A DNA stretch of 57,516 nt, from NCBI RefSeq assembly GCF_026627445.1, contig NZ_JAPNLJ010000044.1, positions 1-57,516 on the forward strand, written 5' to 3'. Shown here piece after piece: positions 8,484 to 17,324 of the stretch (within the stretch, counting starts at the first letter, position 1; the number at the start of each line of letters is the position of its first letter). The position numbers and the translations under genes were made by a program. Origin of the DNA: Streptomyces sp. H27-H1. GTDB lineage: Bacteria > Actinomycetota > Actinomycetes > Streptomycetales > Streptomycetaceae. Below the pieces are notes generated by a model. That model did not search any database, was not told where the DNA came from, and saw nothing but the letters and a program-made list of their open reading frames with translations.

Positions 8484-10448
8484 GTGACAGACACACAGCA
8501 CCGCACCCAGACCACCCCGCACCCCCGCAGCCCCCTCGGGGAGCGGCTCGGCAACCGGCTGCGCCGCCGACGGCGACCGGCCCCCGAACCGCTCCCCGCC
8601 TGGACGCTCGGCAGCGAACGCCACGAGGACCGCGCCGACGGCCTGCTCACGATGGCCCGCACCCTGCCCCACCTGATGCGAATCACCCTGTCCCTGGCCT
8701 GGCAGGCCGACCGCACCGCCCTGCTGCGCCTGGTCGGACTCCAACTCGCCGCGGGCGCGCTCACGGCCGTTGCCCTGCACCTCACCCGGACCGCACTCGC
8801 CGCCCTGTTCGCCGCCGGCGCCCCGCTGGAACGCCTGGACCGCGCCGAACTCGCCCTGCTGGCCCTGGCCGCCGTCGCCGCCGCCCGCTCCCTGGCCTCC
8901 GCCGCGACCGTCGCGACAACCGCCCGCCTAGGCCCACGGGTCGACGGCCGCGCCGAACTCGCCTATCTGGAGGCCGCCACCCGCGTCCCCCTCGCCGCGT
9001 ACGACTCCACCGCCTGGTGCGACCACGGCGAAGCCGCCAACCGCGCCGCCAAGGACGCCCACACCATCGTCGAATCCCTCGTCGCCCTCACCGGCGCCGC
9101 CCTCGGCATCACCGCAGCCGCCGGAATCCTGACCGCCCTGGACCCGCTGCTGCTGCCCCTGCTGCTCTTGGCGGTCCTGCCCCGCGCCTGGGCTGCCGCC
9201 CGCGCCGCCCAGGCCGCCCACCGGGCCGACCGGCACGCTGTTGGCGACCGCCGCACCCGCCACATCCTCATGTACCTCGCCGCAGGACGCTCCACCGCCC
9301 TGGACGTCCGCGCGGGCACCATGCGGTCCTGGCTCCTCGACCAGTACCGAGCCGTCAGCCGCCGCCTGGAGGACCACACCGCCCGCATCGGCGCCGACAC
9401 CGCCCGCCGCCAGCTCACCGGCGACACCCTCGCCGGCACGGCCACTCTGCTCGTCTATGGCGCCCTGCTGTGGCTGGCCATTCACGGCCGGATCCCCACC
9501 GCCGACGCCGCGACCGCCCTCATCGCCGTCCAGACCAGCCGCGCTCTGCTCACCGGCATGGCCACCGGCCTGACCACCACCTACCGCATGGGCCTCTACC
9601 TGGAGGACTGGGCCAGTTTCCTCAGCGACGCCAAGGCCCGCAACGCCCTCCCGGCCGCCCCCGCACCAGTCCCGACGAACCCCGTCGTCATCCGCGCCGA
9701 CCGCGTCACCTTCGCGTACGAGGGCGCTGCCACACCCGTCCTCAGCGACGTCTCCCTGACCGTCCGCCGCGGCGAGATCCTCGCCATCGTCGGCCACAAT
9801 GGCGCCGGCAAGTCCACCCTGGCCAAGCTCCTCGCCGGGCTCTACCACCCCACCAGCGGCACCGTCACCTGGGACAGCACCGACCTCACCACCGTCGACC
9901 CCGACGAGCTGTTCTCCCGTCTCGCGATGCTGCCCCAGGACATCGCCCGCTGGCAGGCCACCGTCCGCGAGAACATCACCCTCGGCCAAGGCGACCAGAG
10001 CGACGAAGCTGTCCTCGCCGCCGCCCTCGCCGGAGGCGCCACCGAAGTCATCGACTCACTCCCCGACGGCCTCGATACCAATATCCGCCCCTCCCAGTCC
10101 GGCGGCCGGGACCTCTCCGGCGGCCAGTGGCAGCGCATCGCCGCCGCCCGCGCCTACGCCCGCAGGGAAGCACCCCTGTTGATCTGCGATGAGCCGACCA
10201 GCGCTCTGGACCCCCGAGCTGAGCAGGCAGCGTACGACCGCATTCGCGAACTGGCCGCGCACCGGACCGTCATCCTCATTACGCACCGCCTCGGCTCCAC
10301 CCAGCACGCCGACCGCATCGTCGTCCTCGACCACGGCCGCATTCTCGAAGAGGGCGACCACAACAGCCTCCTGGCCGCAGGCGGCGAGTACTCGGCGATG
10401 TGGACCACCCAAGCCCGCGCCTACGGCCCCACCCCCACCAAGGTCTGA
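8484..10448 (+). CDS. ABC transporter with fused membrane and ATPase domains (lasso D protein)
   Basis: This 654-aa half-transporter has an N-terminal membrane domain (residues about 70-380, with hydrophobic spans near 82-113, 121-140, 200-235 and 315-335) and a C-terminal ATPase. The ATPase shows Walker A GHNGAGKST (about 437-445), the Q-loop region AMLPQD (481-486), signature LSGGQ (544-548), Walker B LLICDEP (565-571) and H-loop ITHRL. It is the expected exporter and immunity transporter for the mature lasso peptide. GTG 8484 is the best start and lies 53 bases after the peptidase stop. The N-terminal 60 residues are Arg/Pro-rich and cytosolic. It is likely the last gene of the lasso operon, followed by a convergent Nudix gene. 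Confidence 0.9.
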   Translation: MTDTQHRTQTTPHPRSPLGERLGNRLRRRRRPAPEPLPAWTLGSERHEDRADGLLTMARTLPHLMRITLSLAWQADRTALLRLVGLQLAAGALTAVALHLTRTALAALFAAGAPLERLDRAELALLALAAVAAARSLASAATVATTARLGPRVDGRAELAYLEAATRVPLAAYDSTAWCDHGEAANRAAKDAHTIVESLVALTGAALGITAAAGILTALDPLLLPLLLLAVLPRAWAAARAAQAAHRADRHAVGDRRTRHILMYLAAGRSTALDVRAGTMRSWLLDQYRAVSRRLEDHTARIGADTARRQLTGDTLAGTATLLVYGALLWLAIHGRIPTADAATALIAVQTSRALLTGMATGLTTTYRMGLYLEDWASFLSDAKARNALPAAPAPVPTNPVVIRADRVTFAYEGAATPVLSDVSLTVRRGEILAIVGHNGAGKSTLAKLLAGLYHPTSGTVTWDSTDLTTVDPDELFSRLAMLPQDIARWQATVRENITLGQGDQSDEAVLAAALAGGATEVIDSLPDGLDTNIRPSQSGGRDLSGGQWQRIAAARAYARREAPLLICDEPTSALDPRAEQAAYDRIRELAAHRTVILITHRLGSTQHADRIVVLDHGRILEEGDHNSLLAAGGEYSAMWTTQARAYGPTPTKV

Positions 10449-10530
10449 CCACCGCGCCGCCATCGGATGCTGCTGCCCAGGGTGTCGGGCCGACGGCGAA
10501 GGTGTCCATCGAGGTCAGAACGAGGGACGG

Positions 10531-11013
10531 TCACGGCGCCGGCGCGAACCAGGCCCGGGACTCGTCCTTCTCGACCATCGCGATGATCTCCCGCATCCGC
10601 GCGGTCATCGGCGGCAGTGCGTCGAGCGCGAAATAGCCGACCTCTACCGACTCGTCGTCGCAGACCCGAGGCGCCTGGTCCGGGTCTGCCGGACGGCAGG
10701 CGAAGACGATCTCCAGGTACTGCGCCCGGTCTCCGTTGTCGTGCCGCACCGGCGGGGAGGAGGTCACCGCGGCCAGACGCTCCACCACTACCCGTACTCC
10801 GGTCTCCTCCTCTACCTCCCGCGCCGCTCCGGCGGCCGGGGCCTCGCCGGGTTCCAGGATCCCGCTCAGCGGGGTCCACAGCCCGGCAGCGGAGCGCCGT
10901 TGCAGGAGGACTCGCCCGTGCTCGTCGCGGACAACGGCGACCACTCCGGGGAGCCACAGCAGACAATCGGGACCTGCAGCAGTCCGTAGATCTGACACAA
11001 AATCGGGAATCAT
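10531..11013 (-). CDS. Nudix hydrolase
   Basis: This 160-aa protein has a complete Nudix box, GILEPGEAPAAGAAREVEEETGV, matching GX5EX7REUXEEXGU at about residues 51-73. The family hydrolyses nucleoside-diphosphate-linked substrates using Mg2+ held by the Glu residues of REVEEE. The opening (DCLLWLPGVVAVVRDEHGRVLLQRR) and the length are typical of the MutT-like subfamily in Streptomyces. It is transcribed toward the lasso exporter from the other strand, 82 bp away, so it is a neighbour and not an operon member. The substrate cannot be read from sequence, and I see no specific reason to tie it to lasso peptide maturation. Confidence 0.88.
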   Translation of the reverse strand: MIPDFVSDLRTAAGPDCLLWLPGVVAVVRDEHGRVLLQRRSAAGLWTPLSGILEPGEAPAAGAAREVEEETGVRVVVERLAAVTSSPPVRHDNGDRAQYLEIVFACRPADPDQAPRVCDDESVEVGYFALDALPPMTARMREIIAMVEKDESRAWFAPAP

Positions 11014-11199
11014 GCGGCCAGACTAGGGCGGCGAATCGGCTGGTGGCGGGCTTCCAGGACACTCCCCGCCCGGGCGCCACCGAGCCAGTCGGCCATGTGT
11101 TCTCTGGTGCTGTGTCAGCGGCGGACAGTTCCCCTCCGTGCTGCCCGTATCCTCCGACGTGATCTTCACCTGCCTGCCCAACCCCCGAGTGAGGTACCT

Positions 11200-12483
11200 G
11201 TGCGTGCTCCCGCGTGGCCGCTAGCTCTCGCCCTGTCCCTGACCACTGGTCTCCTCGCCGGGTGCGGTCCGGCAGCTGATGACGCCAAGCCGAGCAGCGC
11301 GCCACCGCCGGCGGTGAGCGCTGTGGCACCGCCTGCGGAGCCGAAGCTGGTGGCGCACGACCCGCCGAGCTGGTTCGACGCCCGCGGCAAGGTGCTGTTG
11401 CCCGAGGTGGCCACGGAGGGCCGGACCAACCTGGCGGGCCAGGTCCGTGGGGGCGGAGCCGATCTGCCCGTTCTCCTTCACGACGCCTTCGCGTTCGTGG
11501 CCTCCCCCACCGGGGTGCAGGTCGTCGATCTCGCCACCGGCCGCACCGTGGGTGAGGAGAGTGCCCGGGGAGAGGCTCTGCGCGGTGGCACCGAGGGCTT
11601 CACGCTGCCGCCGGTGCTGGCCGGGGCCGAGGCGCTGACGCCGTTCCTGATGACGACGCCCGCCTCGGGCACGTACGCCGCCGGTGCGGTCGTCGAGGTC
11701 GTCGCCGTCGGTACGGCGGCCCCGTACAAGGCTGCCTGGCGGACCGCGGTCAAGCTGCCCGAGTGGGCGCTGAAGTCCACCAAGATCAGGGTTGCCGCCG
11801 TCGGCGCGCTGGACGGTACGGCCGTGGTCACCGTGGTGGGCGACGACACATCGGTGACGTACGGCATCGACACGACGTCGCACTCCCTGCGCTGGACCGC
11901 TCCCGGTGTGGAGGCCGTCGCGGTGGGCACCGGAATGGTCACCGGCCTGCTGGACGGTGAGCCTCTCACCCCCATCCCGGTCGGCGTCGACCTTGCCACC
12001 GGCTCCGAGAAGTGGCGGGGGGTGGCAACGTACGCCGCGGACATGGAGTCGGCTGGTCCCGTCACGGTCCGGGTTGCGGGCCAGCTGCCCGACGGCTCGA
12101 GGGTTGACCAGCTGCTGGACGTGACCAGCGGACGGCTCCGTGCCGCCATGCCTCCGGGCCTGGAATCGACGACCTGCACCTACGACCAGATCCGCACGCT
12201 GGTGTGCGCGAGCTCCTCCGCGGTCGCCGCGGTGGACCCAGCCACCGGACAGTTCCTGTGGTCGCTCAAGACCGGTGAGGGAGACCGCAAGGCCCCGAAG
12301 GTGACTGCGGTCTGGCATGGGCGGGTCTACGGCCAGGGTGTGGGCGGCCCCGTTGCCCTGGACGCGCGGTCCGGCGCGGACATGCCCACCAAACCCGAGG
12401 CCGCACCGCTCCTCGTCAACGCCTACGTCGGCCTGGTCCTGAATAAGGACCTGCGGCTTTCGAGTTACCCGGCCGGCGGCTGA
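11200..12483 (+). CDS. PQQ-like beta-propeller lipoprotein (copy 2)
   Basis: This 427-aa protein starts at GTG 11200 behind GAGG, giving VRAPAWPLALALSLTTGLLAGCG with a lipobox LLAGC near residues 18-22. Upstream in-frame codons lack a ribosome site and would spoil the signal peptide. The body has propeller-type repeats (GVQVVDLATGRTVGEE; YGIDTTSHSLRWTAPG; VAAVDPATGQFLWSLK; VALDARSGADM). It shares order and landmarks with the gene at 2491-3786, including the VWHGRVYG segment and the Cys-containing TTCTYDQIRTLVCASS, so the two are duplicates or independently recruited relatives. It is probably an extracytoplasmic, membrane-anchored sensor or scaffold. Function unproven. Confidence 0.82.
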   Translation: MRAPAWPLALALSLTTGLLAGCGPAADDAKPSSAPPPAVSAVAPPAEPKLVAHDPPSWFDARGKVLLPEVATEGRTNLAGQVRGGGADLPVLLHDAFAFVASPTGVQVVDLATGRTVGEESARGEALRGGTEGFTLPPVLAGAEALTPFLMTTPASGTYAAGAVVEVVAVGTAAPYKAAWRTAVKLPEWALKSTKIRVAAVGALDGTAVVTVVGDDTSVTYGIDTTSHSLRWTAPGVEAVAVGTGMVTGLLDGEPLTPIPVGVDLATGSEKWRGVATYAADMESAGPVTVRVAGQLPDGSRVDQLLDVTSGRLRAAMPPGLESTTCTYDQIRTLVCASSSAVAAVDPATGQFLWSLKTGEGDRKAPKVTAVWHGRVYGQGVGGPVALDARSGADMPTKPEAAPLLVNAYVGLVLNKDLRLSSYPAGG

Positions 12484-12544
12484 ACGGCCTCGCGGTTCAG
12501 AGGACGTTGCCCTGCTTGCGGAGGCGTCCGGTGGCCGCGAGGGC

Positions 12545-12759
12545 CTGATGCAGCACAGAGGAGAGAGCTGGTCGGCCTCTTCGTCGAAGAGATCGGCCTG
12601 CTTCTCTGCGCGGCAAAGCCGGTCCAGGAGCACGCCGCGCAGGACGGCGCCGACTGGTTCATGGGCCAGATCCGCGAGCTGTACGGGTGGGGTGTCGAAG
12701 GCGTCGACTACGGGCGCCCCGCGGAGACCACAGTGGCATGGCCGACGCTCATCGTGTGA
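12545..12759 (+). pseudogene. 3' fragment of a hypothetical gene
   Basis: A plus-strand frame ending at TGA 12757-12759 reads ...DAAQRRELVGLFVEEIGLLL, then ADWFMGQIRELYGWGVEG and ETTVAWPTLIV. It has the amphipathic pattern and codon bias of a real protein but no start codon with a ribosome site. Upstream it runs into the end of the propeller gene, so it looks like a decayed C-terminus. I do not recognise the family. Confidence 0.4.
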
Positions 12760-12880
12760 GGCTGCGGCACCTGCGGCCCGGGAGCTGCCCCTCGTCTCGC
12801 TGTCACGGGACAGCTCTCGGCGGAGTTGGCCGGACGGGTCAGGGACAGGTGGTCCGGCCGTACTCTTCGCGATCATCCGG

Positions 12881-13069
12881 TCAGTGCCAGCCGGTATACC
12901 CGTCCTGGTTCGCGGGCCCGGTGTCCGCGCCCATGAGACCGACCAGGAAGAGAACCACCACGATCAGCGCGAGCAGCACCAGCCAGAAATGGTCCTCGAA
13001 TCCTGACGGACCCGGGCTCCGCGGACGATCGTCGTCGCGGCTCTCCGTGTCGCTGTCTTCGTCGGTCAT
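12881..13069 (-). CDS. small single-span membrane protein
   Basis: A 62-aa frame starts at ATG 13069, with GGAGGGGG about 10 bases upstream. It has an acidic, charged N-terminus (MTDEDSDTESRDDDRPRSPG), one clear hydrophobic span near residues 28-47 (LVLLALIVVVLFLVGLMGA) and a short polar tail ending TGWH. The charge layout (many Asp/Glu on the N side) suggests an outside-in or membrane-anchored regulator, but there are no family motifs. It is isolated between fragments. It is plausible as a real gene because the hydrophobic span is sharply defined and Streptomyces carries many such small membrane proteins. Confidence 0.5.
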   Translation of the reverse strand: MTDEDSDTESRDDDRPRSPGPSGFEDHFWLVLLALIVVVLFLVGLMGADTGPANQDGYTGWH

Positions 13070-13628
13070 TCCGCATCCCCCTCCATCCGCCTTCATGACA
13101 CTGCGCCACACGGCCTGCGTCAAGCCGATAGGCATCGAAGGCAGCGCTCTGTGGGCGGTTGTCCGGATCGTCGCCTGCGGACTGCACGCCGTCGCTGTAG
13201 GCGTTCATGCTTGTTGAGCATCCTGACCAGCTGGTTCGGGTAGCTGAGCATGGCCTCTGGGGTCGTTCAAGTCGCCTGAACCTACCCACCACCGTGCCGG
13301 GTCTGGCGCTCGTCCTCGGCTCTGGGGACGACGCAGCCTTCACGCGCAGGGCCCTCGCCACCCACCACCCCCCGGCCGGATCACCCGCCACCCCGGCCCC
13401 GGCACGACGAGTGATACCGCCCTGGCCTACGACCTGCTCCTGGCCCTGGGCAAAGCCGTCCATATCCGGGGCCGGTTCCTCCATCTGTCGAGACCGCCAT
13501 GACGTTCGCGCGCCAGGAGCCGTACTCGGCCAGGCCGATAGCCAGCCAGGTCCAGGGGCGGGTCGAGCTGTCGCCTTCCGCCACTGACCAACACCGTCCG
13601 CGGCCCATGGCCGTGGCACCGCTGGGCT
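13070..13628. other. no recognisable gene
   Basis: About 560 bases without a supported gene. A minus-strand stretch around 13,450-13,600 reads STRPWTWLAIGLAEYGSWRA and may be a decayed coding piece, but it has no start and the frame breaks. No repeat or RNA gene seen. Confidence 0.4.
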
Positions 13629-13841
13629 TCAGAAGTGGGCGGTGGCTTCCCCTGGCGGTGCCGTGAAGTAAGGGACCGTCTCGATCACGCCTCCGCACCC
13701 GTCTTCTGGACAGGTACGGGTCTCGATCGTCTGATCCTCGTTCAACGTGCCTGGAGGGAACTCTGGAAAGCGGTCGCACGAGGGACACAGCGGACCCATC
13801 AGCGGGTAGGGGATCCACTTGCCGTACTTGTTGCTCGTCAT
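13629..13841 (-). CDS. small Cys-rich hypothetical protein (possible zinc ribbon)
   Basis: A 70-aa frame starts at ATG 13841: MTSNKYGKWIPYPLMGPLCP. It carries two Cys pairs, CPSC (LCPSCD) and a second set CPEDGC (RTCPEDGCGG), spaced about 25 residues apart. That pattern suggests a zinc ribbon or zinc knuckle. The C-terminus is GEATAHF. It runs divergently from a DUF5753 regulator fragment whose coding frame begins to the right. Small zinc-ribbon proteins like this often sit beside Scr1/DUF5753-type HTH regulators in Streptomyces (family knowledge). Function unknown. Confidence 0.5.
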   Translation of the reverse strand: MTSNKYGKWIPYPLMGPLCPSCDRFPEFPPGTLNEDQTIETRTCPEDGCGGVIETVPYFTAPPGEATAHF

Positions 13842-13977
13842 GGCTCCAAATTCGCATCCCCAGGGGCGCGGGGGCGGTGGTTTCTTCCTTCCCGACGAAC
13901 TGCAGCCGCTACTTGGCTCTGGAGTCGGTGGCCGAGGCGGAGCCAGGGCCCCCAAGGCCAGGACGACCCGGCGGATG

Positions 13978-14337
13978 AGCCCGCGCTGCGACCCGGAACA
14001 GCAGGCCGAGTACGAGCGGCTCGCTGCCCAGATCCTGACCCCGGGCGCGATCTGGCAGGACGCCGTCGAGGCCGGCATCGTGCCAGGCCTGCTCCAGGCA
14101 CCCGGCTACGCGCGGGCGCTGCTGGCCCGGTCGGTCAAGGACGTGAGACCGGACCGCATGGAGCTCCTGGTAGCGCTACGGATGGGACGTCAGCAGGTCC
14201 TGACGCGGACCGCGCCGCCGGCCACCCTGCAGCTGTGCCCGGGCAGCATGGTCCACGTGCCGCTGTCCAGCGCCGTGGGCTGGCAGGACGCCTTGCCAGA
14301 TCCGGACCCGGAGCCCGGGCTCTTCGAACTGCCGTAA
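13978..14337 (+). pseudogene. DUF5753 (Scr1-type regulator) fragment
   Basis: The frame contains QAEYERLAAQILTPGAIWQD, AVEAGIVPGLLQAPGYARAL and ALRMGRQQVLTRTAPPATLQ. These are the hallmarks of the DUF5753 C-terminal domain of Scr1-family HTH regulators (E.a.ivPGLLQTpeYAR ... RmaRQ..LtR). The N-terminal helix-turn-helix domain is missing: upstream, the frame reads low-complexity sequence without an HTH. The C-terminal third of the domain is also gone, replaced by a short unrelated tail before TAA 14335-14337. It is about 120 residues against the usual ~280, so I call it a remnant. Such regulators normally pair with a small DUF397 partner, which I do not see here. Confidence 0.62.
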
Positions 14338-14884
14338 CTACGCCGGTGGCCCCGGCTGCGGACAGCGCGCGCCCAGCCGACCAACAGCCATCTCCAGGGG
14401 AGGCTGAGTGTCTGCCCGCCGCCCTCCAAGCCGCCACGCTCCCGCACCCCTCTTCCACGCCCAGATGCCAACCACCCGATCCGCTGCCGGCCAACCCCAC
14501 CCCGGGGTGTCAGCGGCGAGCGGCGGGGCCTGCTGTTCGACCTGGCGCGCGACGCCCGGGTCGGTGGGTGTGAGACGCCGGTCGCACAGGAACCCGCCGG
14601 TGCCCGTTTTGGTAGGAAACCGCCCTTCTGGGCGAGACCGTCGATGCGGAGTCGATGCCGCGGACCCGTCCAGAAGCAAGCTTGCGTGGTTTGGATTCGG
14701 ACGGCCAAGAGCCTGAGGAGTGGGCAGCACCCAACCGACCCGCTCATTAAAGGATCGGCCACACGGGGGTATAGCCCGCTTCTGGCTGGGGCCACCCACA
14801 GCCCTGGCCGGCGTCACCGCATAGCGCCGCGCGACGGTGTGCGGTGACGGGCATGGTCGCAGGCTCTCGCTACCCGGAGGAGAT
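14338..14884. other. no recognisable gene
   Basis: About 550 bases between the regulator remnant and the alpha/beta hydrolase. Frames are open on both strands because of high GC but read as Pro/Arg/Ala-rich shadow sequence. It probably includes the hydrolase promoter; a strong GGAGG site is present at 14876-14880. Confidence 0.4.
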
Positions 14885-14959
14885 ATGTCCGTCCACCCGT
14901 GGGTGGACGGTGCCGTAGGCGGGTCGTGCTGTGGAGTTGCGGTCTCTACGATCGTCTCC

Positions 14960-15775
14960 ATGACCTCTGGGTTGGAAGTCGGGTTCCGGTCGCTGGACGG
15001 CACTGCGCTGATGGGGACGGTGACGGTGCCGGAGCAGACGACGGCGGGTTTGGCCGTCCTGGTGCACGGTGCTGGCGTGACCCGGCACGAGGGTGGGTTC
15101 TTCACCCGGCTCGCTGCCGGGCTCGCCCATTCCGGTGTGCGGTGTCTGAGGTTCGACCTGCGCGCGCACGGCGCGAGTGGCGGCCAGGCGCAGGAGGTGA
15201 CGATCGCGGGAGTCGCCAACGACATCCGGGCCGCGAGCGATCACCTGCGAGCCGAGGTGGGTATGGACCGGCCGGTCCACGTGATCGCGGCATCATTCTC
15301 CGGTGGGGCCGCCGCGCTGCATGCGGCGTACCGCCCGCAGGACGTTGACCGCCTGGTGCTCCTCAACCCGCGCTTGGACTACCGCGACCGGTACGTCACC
15401 AGCCGCCCGTACTTCGACGCCGACTACATCACCGCGTCCGCCGCCCGCGACCTCGACGAGCGCGGCTTCACCGAGAAGTCCCCGTTCGAGCTGGGCCGGG
15501 CCCTGCACAACGAGGTGTTCTACCTCGACCCGGACGTCTACCTGCGCCAGGTGCGGGCGCCGGCCCTGTTGGTTCACGGGACGAAGGACACGTTCGTGCC
15601 GGTGGAGTCCTCCCGCCGCTACCTCCCGGTGTTCGGGGGGCCGGCTGAGCTCATGGAGCTGGAGGGCGCTCAGCACGGTTTCGCCGTGCATGAGGACCCC
15701 GGGTACGCGGATCCGCAGACCCAGGTGTGGCAGGCAGCTGTGATCGAGAGGGTCTCCACCTTCCTCACCTGCTAG
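14960..15775 (+). CDS. alpha/beta hydrolase
   Basis: A 271-aa protein from ATG 14960 (MTSGLEVGFRSLDGTALMG). ATG 14885 is the alternative: it has a strong GGAGG site and would add 25 residues of unusual, Cys-containing sequence. The serine hydrolase fold is clear: oxyanion region LVHGAGVTRHEGG, nucleophile elbow AASFSGGAAAL (G/A-x-S-x-G type), acid residue in VHGTKDTFVP and the His in GAQHGFAV. The closest architecture is the short 'serine aminopeptidase/carboxylesterase-like' hydrolases that act on esters, thioesters or lipids. It converges on the regulator gene with a 4-bp overlap of stop codons (CTAG). No signal peptide, so cytoplasmic. Substrate unknown. Confidence 0.85.
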   Translation: MTSGLEVGFRSLDGTALMGTVTVPEQTTAGLAVLVHGAGVTRHEGGFFTRLAAGLAHSGVRCLRFDLRAHGASGGQAQEVTIAGVANDIRAASDHLRAEVGMDRPVHVIAASFSGGAAALHAAYRPQDVDRLVLLNPRLDYRDRYVTSRPYFDADYITASAARDLDERGFTEKSPFELGRALHNEVFYLDPDVYLRQVRAPALLVHGTKDTFVPVESSRRYLPVFGGPAELMELEGAQHGFAVHEDPGYADPQTQVWQAAVIERVSTFLTC

Positions 15776-17061
15776 TTCGGCAGGGCGGTCAGGGCTTGTC
15801 GGAGTTCGCGTACGGCGGGCCTGCGTGCGTGGGGGCGGAGTTCGGCGACGGTGCGGCGGAGTTCGCCGAGGGCCTGGCCGAATCCGGGGACCGCGGCGAG
15901 GTGGAGTGCGGACAGTCCGGTGGTGGCGGCGTCGTCGGGTTGTCCGGCGGCGGCGAGGGCGCCGGCGAGGTGGGCGGTGAAGAAGGCGCGGTCGCGTGGG
16001 GCGAACGCGCCGCGGGTCAGGTGCTGGCGCAGCAGGGTGACGGCCTTGTGGGGCTGTCCGGCTTCGCGGTGGCAGATCGCGCTCTGGGCCATCAGCCTGT
16101 CCTGGCTGTATCCGGCGCACAGCGGTCCGGTGCAGGTGGCTGGCTCGGCCGGGGCCGCAGTGGCGAGGGCGTCGTGGGCCTGGCCGAGGGTGCGTGCGAT
16201 GGAGCCCGTCGGGGCGCCGGTGAGCGCGAGGGCGCGGGCTTCTTGCTGGAGGGCTTCGGCGCGGGCGCGCGGGGGCAGTGTCCAGGGTCCTTGGGCGGCG
16301 GCGTGGGCGAGGCCGAGCATGCGGGCGGCGTCGCCGCGGTCGGTGGCCTGGGCTTTGCGGAGCAGCACGTAGGCGTGCATGGGTCCGTCGCCGGTGATGC
16401 TGGCCCATTCGATGGCCCGGTCGTGGAAGTACAGGGTGACGGGGGGCGGGGCGCCGGCGTCGCGGTGGAGGAAGGCGGTGAACTCGGCGGCGCGTGCGCC
16501 GACCATGAGGAGGTCGCGGCGTACGGCGGAGCGGGTGTCGCGGGCGAGCTCGTCGATGACGCCGAGGAGGTCGAGCGCGGTGGGCAGCGTCTGGCGCGGT
16601 CCGGTGCGTCCGTCGCTGCGGGCGGCTTCGTCCAGGGCAGAGCGCAGGTGGTTGACCAGGGCGTGGTCGCTGTAGCGGCGGGCGTTGGCGAGGGCGGCGG
16701 TAAGCCGGCTCTGACCAGTGGGGTTGAGGAGTGGGGCTGCGCCAAGGACGAAGCCTCCGAGGAAAGCGCGTCGGCGCATGGGGTCCTCCTCGCGGTCGGG
16801 GAAGTTCTTCCCCACCGTGGGCGGGACGAAGCCGAGTGCGGTGAGCGGGAGGCCGAACATCGCCTCCAGGACGCGTCGGGTCCGGCGCTTGGGCCAGCCG
16901 GGGTCAGCCGACTCCCACCGCCTCACCTGGCGCACCGTGATGGTGGCGGGATCGCCCAGGAGCGTGGAGTGGTGCTCGTAGGCGTCGGCGACGTCGCTCT
17001 GGCTATGCCAGCCCTGCCGGCGTCGGGCGTCGGCGAACGTGCTGATTCCCGGTCGGGACAT
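15772..17061 (-). CDS. helix-turn-helix regulator with C-terminal TPR-like region
   Basis: 429-aa protein. N-terminal residues about 20-65 form an XRE-like DNA-binding region (GWHSQSDVADAYEHHS...TITVRQVRRWESADPGWPKRR TRRVLEAMFGLP). A short hydrophobic segment after MRRRAFLGGFVLGAAPLL (about residues 95-112) and an alpha-helical TPR-like body follow (ALVNHLRSALDEAAR; DLLMVGARAAEFTAFLHR; YVLLRKAQATDRGDAARMLGLA; AICHREAGQPHKAVTLLRQH). This is the 'transcriptional regulator / Tat-like motif' type abundant in Streptomyces. It is divergent from the MurC-like gene with a 263-bp gap, so it is the likely regulator of the accessory peptidoglycan set. It is similar in architecture to the regulator beside the lasso cluster. 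Confidence 0.78.
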   Translation of the reverse strand: MSRPGISTFADARRRQGWHSQSDVADAYEHHSTLLGDPATITVRQVRRWESADPGWPKRRTRRVLEAMFGLPLTALGFVPPTVGKNFPDREEDPMRRRAFLGGFVLGAAPLLNPTGQSRLTAALANARRYSDHALVNHLRSALDEAARSDGRTGPRQTLPTALDLLGVIDELARDTRSAVRRDLLMVGARAAEFTAFLHRDAGAPPPVTLYFHDRAIEWASITGDGPMHAYVLLRKAQATDRGDAARMLGLAHAAAQGPWTLPPRARAEALQQEARALALTGAPTGSIARTLGQAHDALATAAPAEPATCTGPLCAGYSQDRLMAQSAICHREAGQPHKAVTLLRQHLTRGAFAPRDRAFFTAHLAGALAAAGQPDDAATTGLSALHLAAVPGFGQALGELRRTVAELRPHARRPAVRELRQALTALPN

Positions 17062-17324
17062 GGGTACCCCCGGTCGCAGACCTCGCGGTGATCGGCGGCC
17101 GCGAACCGTGCGGCTGCCCGGAGTGAAACCATGACGTTACTCCCGCCAAATGTCCTGCGATACGTCCTCGTTGCCACCCCTTTGGCGAACCTACGGTCCT
17201 CAGTACGGCCCCGCAGCAGTCAGGCGCTTCCCAGGCGCAGAAGCTGCTCGGCCCGGGGCGGACCGGTGCGTGTTCACGCGCCGCCGTCCGAGAACACCGC
17301 ACCTCAACGCAACGAGGAGTAGCC

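Noticed and set aside
10531..11013. Nudix hydrolase as a lasso tailoring enzyme
   Set aside because: Convergent with the lasso operon, with no known lasso role. The neighbour position alone is weak evidence.
12465..12662. Leftward ORF overlapping the end of the propeller gene
   Set aside because: Its composition is shadow-like. The opposite strand carries a more protein-like fragment (12545-12759).
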